Shown: positions 24,597 through 32,062 of the stretch, piece after piece | How positions within the stretch are numbered: the stretch's first letter is position 1 | How the letters are laid out: the number at the start of each line of letters is the position of its first letter | Assembly: GCA_934486825.1 (NCBI GenBank) | Contig: CAKSQF010000007.1 | Coordinates: 1 to 64,000, forward strand | DNA from: an uncultured Eubacteriales bacterium | GTDB taxonomy: Bacteria > Bacillota > Clostridia > Oscillospirales > CAG-272 | DNA: 64,000 nt | Direction of reading: 5' to 3' | Position numbers and translations under genes: made by a program | The notes under the pieces: model-generated | The model's database searches: none | What the model was told of the DNA's origin: nothing | What the model saw: only the letters and a program-made list of their open reading frames with translations

Positions 24597-26525
24597 TCAA
24601 ACGACCGAATACCTGATCTTTTTCGGCAGTATTACTGCCGCTGCTTCCACGGTATACTTATATTCGCTGTCAGTAGCCCGGGTGAAATTGACAAAGCCGT
24701 CGTAAGTATAGGTTACATTCTTGAGTCGTGCGTTGCTGACCGAACCGCTCTGCATGAAGTAAAGCGGAGACGCAGGCAAATCTTTCATCAGGAGCTTTTC
24801 TGCCTCGACAAGTATCTCTGCTCTCTTATCATCATCGGATGCATCGAAATAATCGGATATGAGCTTATTGTATGCCTCGCTGTTATAACCGGTTATATGC
24901 GTAACCTCTTCAAACGACTCGGCGGATTCGGTAAAGTCATAAGCATTACCCGAGAATTTTGCGGCAAACTGCGAAAGCGACGTAAACGGATCGGTGGACA
25001 TCATACTGTACTGAACTCCGATTACATCAAACTCGCCCGACTGATATTTCTCAAGGTACAGATCTCTTGTAAGTCCGTCATAAACCGACTGAACATCATA
25101 TTCCTCGGTATCCTTTTTCTTGCCGACGACCTGATAATATTTCATCGATCTGATCTTGAGCACTTCAATCTCAACGGTGTAGCCGAGCTGTTCCCACACC
25201 GACTTGACATACTCGGCGATTGCTATCTCCGATTCGTTATCACGGACCGAAAGTTTTATAGCACCTGTTTCGGCACCGGATGCGGAAATCATGCTCTTTG
25301 CCTGATCGACGGTCATGGAAGCACCCATGACATTTCCCGCCTTTTCACGGAAGGATGTCTTTCTCGTTGTGTAGAAAACACCGTCGGTTACAAGACCGGT
25401 AGCAGCCTTACCGTAGACAGCGATCGACGCAATCTTTTCTCTGTCAAGAACAGCCGAAAGGGCATTTCTGACCTCGCTCTTCTCGAACATCGGATTCTTT
25501 ACATTGAAAAAGTAGGTATATGTCGCACTCAGATCGTGTACCGAATCGTCTTTTGTACGGTTTGCAAGCGGAAGGCTGGAATTATAAAGCATCGGAAGGT
25601 TGTTCAGCTCGCTGAGTGTGCCCGACGTATATCTTCCGTATGCTTCCGTGCCGGCTTCGCTCATATCAAGTATGGTCGAAAACTCGACATTGACTCTGAA
25701 CGGAACAACTTCCTTCTGAAGAGGATCATCGCTCGTCTCTCCGGTGTCGCGGTAATAATACTTGTTTCTCTCAAGAATTACCGTCGCATTGCCGGAATCG
25801 GGATAAAATGCGACACGCTTTGCGTAGAACGGACCGCACGATACCGTTACCGTGCTGAGTGTGCTCCAACTGTATGTTGTCAGGAACTCGTTCCCCTTGA
25901 GAATACTCTCTCCGGTATCCGGATTCACCTTACTGTCATAGAAAGGCTCCTTGACCGATATCTTATTGACAACATCTTCTCTGAGCGGGAAGAGCGCAAC
26001 GCTTGCGGTATTGTAAATGAACTTATCGGCGAAGGAAGCGTCAACAAGCTCGACTCTGATTATCGAATTGCCGGAAGCGTACAGGCAGAGGTTATCGATC
26101 GGCTCATCGCCGTTCTTTACTTCCTTTGCGTTCTTTATGTAGAACAGCAGTGAAGCCGCCTCGGACTGAAATTCCGGATTGAGAAGACGTTTCCATGCAT
26201 AAACATAGTCATCCGCATCAACGCGTGTACCGTCAGACCAACAGGTATCATTGAGCGTAAACTCAATGACATTATCCTTGACGGTATACTTTTTACACAT
26301 TGCATTCTTGAGTTCACCCTTCGAATTCAATGTAAAAAGACCCTGATACAAAAAGGACAAAAACTGTGCCGATGCCTGATCGGCATATGCAACCGCAGGA
26401 TCGAACGTCGTCGGACGGTTCATGTATACATTCATCTCGGTACCCGGATCCTCCTTTTTCACGCATCCGGAAAGTGCCAGAGCGACCGTGACGAGACAAA
26501 GCAAAAGCGCAACTGTTTTTTTCAA
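24597..26525 (-). CDS. Peptide-type ABC transporter substrate-binding lipoprotein
   Basis: 642 residues from TTG 26525 (AAGGGGGA six nt upstream). The signal peptide ends in a lipobox LALSGC with the lipidated Cys at residue 21. The remainder is the SBP_bac_5 (OppA/DppA) fold: RPTTFDPAVAYADQASAQFL, then FTLNDTCWSDGTRVDADDYV and KRLLNPEFQSEAASL. No permease or ATPase genes accompany it, so it is an orphan receptor that must share a transporter encoded elsewhere, or act as a sensor. The start is further supported by the promoter at 26585-26613. Confidence 0.9.
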   Translation of the reverse strand: MKKTVALLLCLVTVALALSGCVKKEDPGTEMNVYMNRPTTFDPAVAYADQASAQFLSFLYQGLFTLNSKGELKNAMCKKYTVKDNVIEFTLNDTCWSDGTRVDADDYVYAWKRLLNPEFQSEAASLLFYIKNAKEVKNGDEPIDNLCLYASGNSIIRVELVDASFADKFIYNTASVALFPLREDVVNKISVKEPFYDSKVNPDTGESILKGNEFLTTYSWSTLSTVTVSCGPFYAKRVAFYPDSGNATVILERNKYYYRDTGETSDDPLQKEVVPFRVNVEFSTILDMSEAGTEAYGRYTSGTLSELNNLPMLYNSSLPLANRTKDDSVHDLSATYTYFFNVKNPMFEKSEVRNALSAVLDREKIASIAVYGKAATGLVTDGVFYTTRKTSFREKAGNVMGASMTVDQAKSMISASGAETGAIKLSVRDNESEIAIAEYVKSVWEQLGYTVEIEVLKIRSMKYYQVVGKKKDTEEYDVQSVYDGLTRDLYLEKYQSGEFDVIGVQYSMMSTDPFTSLSQFAAKFSGNAYDFTESAESFEEVTHITGYNSEAYNKLISDYFDASDDDKRAEILVEAEKLLMKDLPASPLYFMQSGSVSNARLKNVTYTYDGFVNFTRATDSEYKYTVEAAAVILPKKIRYSVV

Positions 26526-26584
26526 ACTATCTTCCCCCTTAATACTCAGCAAAGTATCGGTTTTATTAACATTTTTTCCTGTAC

Positions 26585-26613
26585 ATTATATCATCAAACT
26601 CTTTTTAATTCAA
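26585..26613 (-). promoter_or_regulatory. SigA promoter of the solute-binding protein gene
   Basis: On the minus strand -35 TTGAAT (26608-26613), 17-nt spacer, -10 TATAAT (26585-26590). Transcription would start near 26578, giving a leader of about 50 nt. Confidence 0.8.
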
Positions 26614-26777
26614 TGGTTTGAGACTCAAATTTTCAAGAATTTAATAATTTGTACCTTTGCACAAAACATTATTTGTCTGATTGTACAAAATAAACAATCC
26701 TTTTTCGGCTTTCGCATGTCATACAAAAGCGCATCAGCCAATAAGATATGATATACGGCGAAAGGAGCCTCTGCGGT

Positions 26778-26948
26778 ATGGACCCGAACAAACGAAACGG
26801 AAAACCGAACGATTACATGAGAATGACGGCACTTGCATCGGTCATTCTGATAATAATATGTCTTGTCCTTGTCATCCGCGATTCGGAAATTTCCCCGGTC
26901 TTCCGTCATTTCATATCCTACGGATTTTTCTTCTTCGTCGATGCATGA
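26778..26948 (+). CDS. Small single-pass membrane protein, unknown
   Basis: A 56-residue frame starting MDPNKRNGKPNDYMRMTALA, with one hydrophobic helix (about residues 18-35, rich in Ile/Leu/Val) and an aromatic end ISYGFFFFVDA. AAAGGAG lies ten nt before the ATG. Codon choice agrees with neighbouring genes and no convincing gene overlaps it on the other strand. It converges with the next minus-strand gene, whose stop is only 17 nt away. I recognise no family. Confidence 0.5.
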   Translation: MDPNKRNGKPNDYMRMTALASVILIIICLVLVIRDSEISPVFRHFISYGFFFFVDA

Positions 26949-26965
26949 CGACCGTTTTTTTCGGC

Positions 26966-27658
26966 TTATTCCGGCGCTTTGAACCCGAGAATCTTCCCGA
27001 AAGTCGCAAGCGCTGTTTCGTATTCCTCTGTCATTTCCTTCGAATCTCCGGAACCGGTGAGATACGCGGGCTTTCTGATACAGATAAGCGTATCCTCCGG
27101 AATCGGACCGTCGGTCATGAAAAACTTTCCGAAATCGGTGTCCCCGATGCGGACGGCATAATCGTCATAGCTTTTTTCGGGTCTGTATCCGAGCACATCC
27201 GAAAGCGAGACAAAGAAATCTCTCCCGGCGAATCTGCCGTACACGTACTCATCGAAAAGACATATCGTGACCTCTCCGGTCGCAAGCAGGGTCGAAACAT
27301 CCTTTATTGCGTTTTCGCGCAGCGACGAATCGTAATATACCGAATCGTTTTCCTTTTTCGCTTCATCGTTCATCTGTTTAAGCTGTTCATCCGAAAGGAC
27401 AGAATAGGCATTCAGCAGAACCGTTTTTTTGCCGTCCCCGGTTATATCCTTTTCGACGAATCCGGCAAAGACCGATCTGACCTTCCCGGTATTTTCGTCG
27501 GATATCATTACCGACGGTCCGGCATACACCATTTTCAGATCATATTCGGTACGCGTTGCCATCTGCGCGATTCCTATCAATATGAACACCGCAAAAAAAG
27601 ACGATATAATGACAGCCCATTTGTGGTGGTACCAGAAATTATCAAGCCACTTCAGCAT
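26966..27658 (-). CDS. Membrane-anchored protein of unknown function
   Basis: 230 residues. An N-terminal transmembrane anchor (AVIISSFFAVFILIGIAQMA, residues ~14-34) is preceded by a short positively charged, Trp-rich cytosolic segment (MLKWLDNFWYHHKW), so the rest should be extracytoplasmic. The soluble part (KMVYAGPSVMISDENTGKVR, then TGEVTICLFDEYVYGRF) contains no cysteine pair or enzyme motif I recognise. This pattern recurs in Clostridia as an unnamed family. It has its own promoter at 27685-27713. Confidence 0.7.
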   Translation of the reverse strand: MLKWLDNFWYHHKWAVIISSFFAVFILIGIAQMATRTEYDLKMVYAGPSVMISDENTGKVRSVFAGFVEKDITGDGKKTVLLNAYSVLSDEQLKQMNDEAKKENDSVYYDSSLRENAIKDVSTLLATGEVTICLFDEYVYGRFAGRDFFVSLSDVLGYRPEKSYDDYAVRIGDTDFGKFFMTDGPIPEDTLICIRKPAYLTGSGDSKEMTEEYETALATFGKILGFKAPE

Positions 27659-27684
27659 AGCAACAGCTCCTCTGTTTTTTCTGT

Positions 27685-27713
27685 ATTATAGCACAACCCC
27701 GTTCAAAAAACAA
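27685..27713 (-). promoter_or_regulatory. Promoter of the membrane-anchored unknown gene
   Basis: On the minus strand -35 TTGTTT (27708-27713), 17-nt spacer, -10 TATAAT (27685-27690). It lies about 30 nt before the ATG at 27658. Confidence 0.65.
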
Positions 27714-27786
27714 TAATCGTTGACGACTTCAAAAAAAAGTTACATTGTCATAACCGATCTGCGGGGTTCGGGAGTGCAGATTCGCA

Positions 27787-30348
27787 TTACCACGTTATTC
27801 CGACATCCGAAACATCGTTTTTTGCAAGCTTTATAAACAGCGCCTTACCGTATTTATCGGCAACGGCATCTTTCCCGTTTACGGTCACGCGGGCATTTTC
27901 TCCTCCCGGAACCGCAATCACAGTACAATATCCGTCCTCTGTCAGGCACGGCTCGGCTGTAAAGCGGATAAAGCCGTCGCCAGAACTTTTCGACGACAGA
28001 CGCAGGCACACCGGCAGTGTCAGATTTCCTTCGCAGAAGAGGCATGCGTACCACATCACAACGGGAGATGACAGCGCACCGAAGCACATCCAGCCGGCGC
28101 CGCGTTTCGAATCGATCATGAAATGCTCACAACAGCGGTATGAATAATCGGTTTCCCTTTTCCACAACTCAAGGGCGGTAAACGCGATCTTTGCCGCATA
28201 TTCGTTTTTGCCGTACTCAAGCATTCCGAGAAATGCGAACCACTGATGCGGCATCCAGACCGAGCCGTTCCAGTATCCGGTACTGCTGTAATATGGTGCG
28301 GATCTGTCAACTACCGACATTCCGATTTCGGTCCACATTGCGTCTTTCGACATAATGCGGTCGATAATAAGCTCACGTTCCTTATCGTCGCAGGCACCGA
28401 CAAGTGCCGGGTATGCTCCGTCAAAACCCATATTGAAGTTTTCACCGTCGTCGGTACGGAGTATCCCCGTCGGTCTGCCGTCTTCATCATGCAGAAGATA
28501 GCCGAAGTACCCGCTGTCCGGATCATATGAAAGATCGCGAAGAAGCTGTCTGAAATGTCTGATATCCGAGAGATATTCACTGTCATCAAGTCCGAGAAGC
28601 GCCGCCGTATGCGCCATGACACGTGCAAAATTTATTGCGTGCGCGCTGTTTACCGCGGGCGAGCATCGGGATGCAAGTCCGGTCTTATGGACAGCCCGCT
28701 GTGCGGGGTAATCATCCCAACCGCCCGAATTATAGAAGTAGCCGAAAGTGGAAAGAAGTCCGCTTTTCAGGCGACACGTCCGTGAGCGGCTGTCCTTCCC
28801 GACGTAAAACTCATAATACTGCCTCATCGGTGCGTAATATTTGCCGACCGTACCGACATCCCCGCCCGAGATATCACAGAGACGTTTATAAACATATGCC
28901 TGTACCGGGAGCATACTGCCATGATGCACAAATGCCGCATGAACGTTTCCGACATCGGTAAGATAGGTATTGAGACATTCCTCCGCAAGCCGCGGTGCAA
29001 AATCGCAGAAGCCGAGGGCGATGAAGCCGTTATCCCATGTATAAAGCGAATCCCACCATTTTCCCGGTGTGAAGTGACGGATATAATTTCCCTGAAGCGG
29101 TATCGGATATACCACGTTTGTCAGCATGGCGGCGCGCATAAGCCGCTGACCGAGGCTGTAACGATCGGTATCCGCCGGTATCTGCGGAGGCTCCGCAGAG
29201 GTTTCCGCCCCGAAAGCAGACAGCATTTCATCGACGTCATCAGCCGTCCCGCGGCAGATAAGCAGAGACAGCCCGACGGTTGAAAAGGGTTCAATCGGTA
29301 TCGGCTTTATAAAAACATCGGTATACTGCCGATCTCCGTCACGACCGATCACACTGCTGACATGATTCTGCACCGAATAAGGCATCAGCCTGTCTATATC
29401 CGAGGTCAGAAATTCACGCACGCATCCCTCCGTGTTCCATGCGATCGCATATACGTTTTTCATACCGTTATACGCTATCCTGACGCTGCCGTCTCTTTTT
29501 TCGAGAGTCGGGCGCACTTTTTTATCGGAACCGGAAATGTGCGGCAGACTGCCGCCCGTGCCGAGAGCCAGCGCATCGATCTCGATTTTGCCCGGTGAGA
29601 CAACGGTAACCGACAGTTCCGTCCCGCCGCAAAGCGGCAGGTCATAAAAAGCGGACTCGTCTCCGGAAACCGTAATTTCACCCACGGCGGCTCCGTCAAA
29701 CCGAAGCCGGCAGTTTCCTCTCGCACGGACAAACAACGTATCGGCATTACAATCGGGCAGTGTATAGGAAGCGGTGTCTCCTTCGGCACCGCCGAAAGGC
29801 GAGCCGAGTGCGTGCCCGAAGCAAAAGCCGTTCCGGATGATTTCTCCCCTCAGTTTCCCGTCGGGACACAGACCTTCATGCGGATCGTCCGATTTTATTC
29901 CGATACTGTCATAGGCAAGCGGATCGATTGTTTTCTCCGCACCGACGACCGTCGGTATATTCACGAAGGCTCTCTCCGCAAGCGCATGCAGGCAAAGATT
30001 CTGCGGCATTTCGGTTGCGTTTGTCAGTGAAGCCCTGACGATCACTTCGTTATCGTTTTTCACAAGGTAGGAAACATCCGCATACACCCGATCCTTCCAT
30101 TCAAGTTCAAATCTGTAAGTATAGAAGCGCAGATCGGATCGGGCATACCACGGGTAATGATTCCCCTGCCAAAGCTCGCAGGGCGTCGTTATCGGTCCGC
30201 GGAAATAGCCGGGGAAAACGCTGAACTCCACCCTGTCGGCGTCATCACCGTTTTCGATTGCGGTTATTCCCGCATGCGTTTTCGAATAAGGTCCCCAATC
30301 GGACAGGCATGAATTATATTCTTTCTTCACGGTAGGATATTTTCTCAC
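27787..30348 (-). CDS. Large six-hairpin glycoside hydrolase (GH63/MGH1-like)
   Basis: 853 residues from GTG 30348. The N-terminal ~380 residues look like beta-sandwich (DRVEFSVFPGYFRGPITTPC, RFELEWKDRVYADVSYLVKN). The C-terminal half is an (alpha/alpha)6-barrel glycosidase: GKWWDSLYTWDNGFIALGF, NSGGWDDYPAQRAVHKTG and SSTGYWNGSVWMPHQWFAFL match the GH63/trehalase-like pattern, where acidic residues in the WD and GxW segments are catalytic. No signal peptide is visible, so it acts in the cytosol, presumably on an imported oligosaccharide; specificity cannot be told. A longer upstream frame is rejected because the promoter lies inside it and GAGGAG precedes the GTG. Confidence 0.82.
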   Translation of the reverse strand: MRKYPTVKKEYNSCLSDWGPYSKTHAGITAIENGDDADRVEFSVFPGYFRGPITTPCELWQGNHYPWYARSDLRFYTYRFELEWKDRVYADVSYLVKNDNEVIVRASLTNATEMPQNLCLHALAERAFVNIPTVVGAEKTIDPLAYDSIGIKSDDPHEGLCPDGKLRGEIIRNGFCFGHALGSPFGGAEGDTASYTLPDCNADTLFVRARGNCRLRFDGAAVGEITVSGDESAFYDLPLCGGTELSVTVVSPGKIEIDALALGTGGSLPHISGSDKKVRPTLEKRDGSVRIAYNGMKNVYAIAWNTEGCVREFLTSDIDRLMPYSVQNHVSSVIGRDGDRQYTDVFIKPIPIEPFSTVGLSLLICRGTADDVDEMLSAFGAETSAEPPQIPADTDRYSLGQRLMRAAMLTNVVYPIPLQGNYIRHFTPGKWWDSLYTWDNGFIALGFCDFAPRLAEECLNTYLTDVGNVHAAFVHHGSMLPVQAYVYKRLCDISGGDVGTVGKYYAPMRQYYEFYVGKDSRSRTCRLKSGLLSTFGYFYNSGGWDDYPAQRAVHKTGLASRCSPAVNSAHAINFARVMAHTAALLGLDDSEYLSDIRHFRQLLRDLSYDPDSGYFGYLLHDEDGRPTGILRTDDGENFNMGFDGAYPALVGACDDKERELIIDRIMSKDAMWTEIGMSVVDRSAPYYSSTGYWNGSVWMPHQWFAFLGMLEYGKNEYAAKIAFTALELWKRETDYSYRCCEHFMIDSKRGAGWMCFGALSSPVVMWYACLFCEGNLTLPVCLRLSSKSSGDGFIRFTAEPCLTEDGYCTVIAVPGGENARVTVNGKDAVADKYGKALFIKLAKNDVSDVGITW

Positions 30349-30385
30349 GTCTTTACTGCTCCTCACTTTTCTTTCTGCTATATCG

Positions 30386-30414
30386 ATTATAGCAAATATC
30401 CCGCAAAAATGCAA
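30386..30414 (-). promoter_or_regulatory. Promoter of the glycoside hydrolase gene
   Basis: On the minus strand -35 TTGCAT (30409-30414), 17-nt spacer, -10 TATAAT (30386-30391). A short dyad GCTATAATCGATATAGC spans the -10 and could be an operator. Confidence 0.75.
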
Positions 30415-30441
30415 CAGGTCATGCCGCCTGCGATATGTTTT

Positions 30442-30645
30442 TTATTTTTCCTCCGATTCGGACAGTTCGGTTGCCGATGTCAGCAGTGAAAGAAGTCCCG
30501 CAAGCAGAGCGGCAGGAAGAACGGTCAGCCATCTGACCCTGCCGAACATTGCCGTACTCCCGACTGCCGCCGCAACCGCCTGCACTTAAGCCTTCAACGC
30601 ACGTATTCCCGCAAGCCTTATCCAGTTTCTGAATTTTCGTTTCAT
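30442..30645 (-). pseudogene. Relic of an r1t-type phage holin, interrupted by an in-frame TAA
   Basis: From ATG 30645 (good GGAGG site upstream) the minus strand reads MKRKFRNWIRLAGIRALKA, then a TAA at 30586-30588. Reading on in the same frame gives VQAVAAAVGSTAMFGRVRW, LTVLPAALLAGLLSLLTSAT and ELSESEEK before a second stop at 30442. The joined 67-codon sequence matches the layout of r1t-like holins of Firmicutes phages: NWIRxxGIRALK, then Q-AVA-xG, then one hydrophobic helix ending LLAGxLSLLTS and a short acidic tail. Holins permeabilise the host membrane at lysis. With the stop it is probably dead, and no lysin or other phage gene is nearby. A sequencing error at this codon is the alternative. 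Confidence 0.7.
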
Positions 30646-31015
30646 TATGTATTACCTCCGTTTTATTTTATCGCGGATATTTGTCCGCGAAAATTTTCCT
30701 TTATTCGGAATCTTGCACATGATGTTCGAAAAAATCACCGAAAATTTCATAATAATTATTTTATTTATAGGAAATTGTTACAAATTATTGACAATTATTA
30801 AAATATGTGATATAATACAGACAACGGTTCGGGGATTTCGCAGGGTTCCGACAGGCATCGACTGTTTAAAACCGCTTTCGACACAATATGTACCGATCCT
30901 CTTGCTTTCACGAATATTGTAGAATGTTTTTACCCGAAAATCAAGGCTCAATAATGTGAAATCGGGTATCATTATCGATCATATACGGTATCAAATAAGA
31001 TAAGGAAGTGTGAAA
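30646..31015 (+). promoter_or_regulatory. Promoter and ~190-nt leader of the membrane-anchored XRE gene
   Basis: A 370-base stretch without a gene. On the plus strand -35 TTGACA (30788-30793), 17-nt spacer, -10 TATAAT (30811-30816) form a perfect promoter; transcription from about 30823 leaves an unusually long leader of about 190 nt. Within it ACCCGA and TCGGGT (~30932-30970) can pair, but no terminator or known riboswitch was recognised. Between 30671 and 30690 a GCGGAT/ATCCGC hairpin lies upstream of the holin relic on the other strand. Confidence 0.7.
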
Positions 31016-31375
31016 ATGATAGTTGACGACCTCCGTATACTAAAAGAACAGACAAAAATGACGAGTCAGGAAATCGCAGACAAAAGCGGTGTCCCTCTTC
31101 CGACCGTCAAACGTATTTTATCCGGGCAGACCTCCGATCCCGGTTATTCGACCGTAAAGGCAATGCTTGATGCAATGGGGCAGGCAGTGCCGGATGCAAA
31201 CATCAGAATTGATGACAGAGAGCGGCTCCTGATGATATACGAACGCGTGATCGCAACGAAAAACAAATGGATACAGGTACTTGCGCTTGTTTCTCTCACT
31301 CTTGCCGCGATCTTCATATTCCTTCTTGTGCTCGACCTTCTTAACCCGAATATAGGTTTTGTCAGAATAAGCTGA
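31016..31375 (+). CDS. Membrane-anchored XRE-family regulator
   Basis: 119 residues. The N-terminal HTH (residues ~8-60: TKMTSQEIADKSGVPLPTVK, then RILSGQTSDPGYSTVKAML) is followed by a linker and a C-terminal transmembrane helix (~85-107: WIQVLALVSLTLAAIFIFLL). The ATG at 31016 is taken rather than the GTG at 31010 because AAGGAAG sits 7 nt before it. HTH proteins with a single C-terminal membrane helix may sense envelope state; the target is unknown. It stands alone between two terminators and the holin relic. Confidence 0.8.
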   Translation: MIVDDLRILKEQTKMTSQEIADKSGVPLPTVKRILSGQTSDPGYSTVKAMLDAMGQAVPDANIRIDDRERLLMIYERVIATKNKWIQVLALVSLTLAAIFIFLLVLDLLNPNIGFVRIS

Positions 31376-31390
31376 CATAAAATTATACAG

Positions 31391-31427
31391 AAAACACGAC
31401 CGTGTTTGAAATCACGGTCGTGTTTTT
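31391..31427. terminator. Bidirectional terminator
   Basis: Perfect stem AAAACACGACCGTG / CACGGTCGTGTTTTT with an eight-base loop and T runs on both strands. It ends the plus-strand XRE gene and the minus-strand phosphatase-like gene that converge here. Confidence 0.9.
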
Positions 31428-31441
31428 GCGTATTGAATTGA

Positions 31442-31888
31442 TCAAAGACGTCTCATCGCATCAAGCACCTTATTGAATATCAATTGGTTCGGGTAGTATC
31501 TGTAATCGGCAAATACCGAAATACCGTCATGACAGTAATATTCCAAAACAGCGGCGGCGCAGGCGGCGCTCCGCGACTGCCCGTATTCGCATTGGCAGAT
31601 GATATCCAGACCGTCATCGTGCGCCCGACGGATAAACTTTGCAAGGTCGTTGACCTCCGGGAAATATGTATCAAAGGTCAAACCGTAATCTTCAAGGATG
31701 TCGATATCAATGTCGTGAACGGCTACAGTGAAAAGCCGTTCGGGCTTTCCTTTGTAATCCACGGGCTTTGAGATTTCGCCTGTCCGTATGTTCGGCGGGT
31801 CATAAAAACAAATTACCGCCGTGTTTTTCGGAAAATCGTTTTTCAGCAGTTCTTCGACTGCTTTTCTTGAATAAATGTCTATTTTCAT
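31442..31888 (-). CDS. Cysteine-based protein phosphatase-like protein
   Basis: 148 residues. The segment DGLDIICQCEYGQSRSAACA contains Cys100-x5-Arg106, the active-site P-loop of dual-specificity/tyrosine phosphatases, with Ser after the Arg and a following helix. The usual His before the catalytic Cys is replaced by Gln99 (CQC). An aspartate-rich stretch HDIDIDILEDYG lies upstream where a general acid would be expected. It is short for the family. It might dephosphorylate a protein, nucleotide or lipid; it has its own promoter and terminator, and lies in the accessory stretch. Confidence 0.7.
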   Translation of the reverse strand: MKIDIYSRKAVEELLKNDFPKNTAVICFYDPPNIRTGEISKPVDYKGKPERLFTVAVHDIDIDILEDYGLTFDTYFPEVNDLAKFIRRAHDDGLDIICQCEYGQSRSAACAAAVLEYYCHDGISVFADYRYYPNQLIFNKVLDAMRRL

Positions 31889-31915
31889 GGTTCACCCCTC
31901 ATTTGATCTGTTTTT

Positions 31916-31944
31916 ATTATATCACGGTTTTCGGGCAAAAACAA
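31916..31944 (-). promoter_or_regulatory. Promoter of the phosphatase-like gene
   Basis: On the minus strand -35 TTGTTT (31939-31944), 17-nt spacer, -10 TATAAT (31916-31921), about 28 nt before the ATG at 31888, which has a GAGGGGTG site. Confidence 0.7.
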
Positions 31945-31982
31945 AACCGTTAATGGTTTGTTAATATTTATATCCGCACGGA

Positions 31983-32020
31983 CAAAACAGCCGCGGTCGG
32001 CAATGACTGCGGCTGTTTTG
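31983..32020. terminator. Terminator after the large unknown gene
   Basis: Stem CAAAACAGCCGC / GCGGCTGTTTTG with a 14-base loop. T-rich flanks occur on both strands, so it could act in either direction; its location suits the end of the minus-strand module at 32063. Confidence 0.75.
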
Positions 32021-32062
32021 CGGGTTATTCGGTTATAAACGGGTTTGATTTTATAAGCACTT

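Noticed and set aside
24594..26153. A 519-codon open frame on the plus strand opposite the solute-binding protein gene
   Set aside because: It has no ribosome-binding site or protein-like domain and lies exactly antisense to a gene with clear lipobox and SBP motifs; it is a by-product of that gene's codon bias.
26681..27691. A 336-codon plus-strand frame spanning the small membrane peptide and the anchored unknown gene
   Set aside because: Residue composition is unlike real proteins (very rich in Arg/Phe/His) and no ribosome-binding site fits; the minus-strand gene has a membrane anchor and a promoter.
30586..30588. Reassigned TAA codon in a recoded phage gene
   Set aside because: Every other gene nearby uses TAA as stop, and only this relic would need readthrough.
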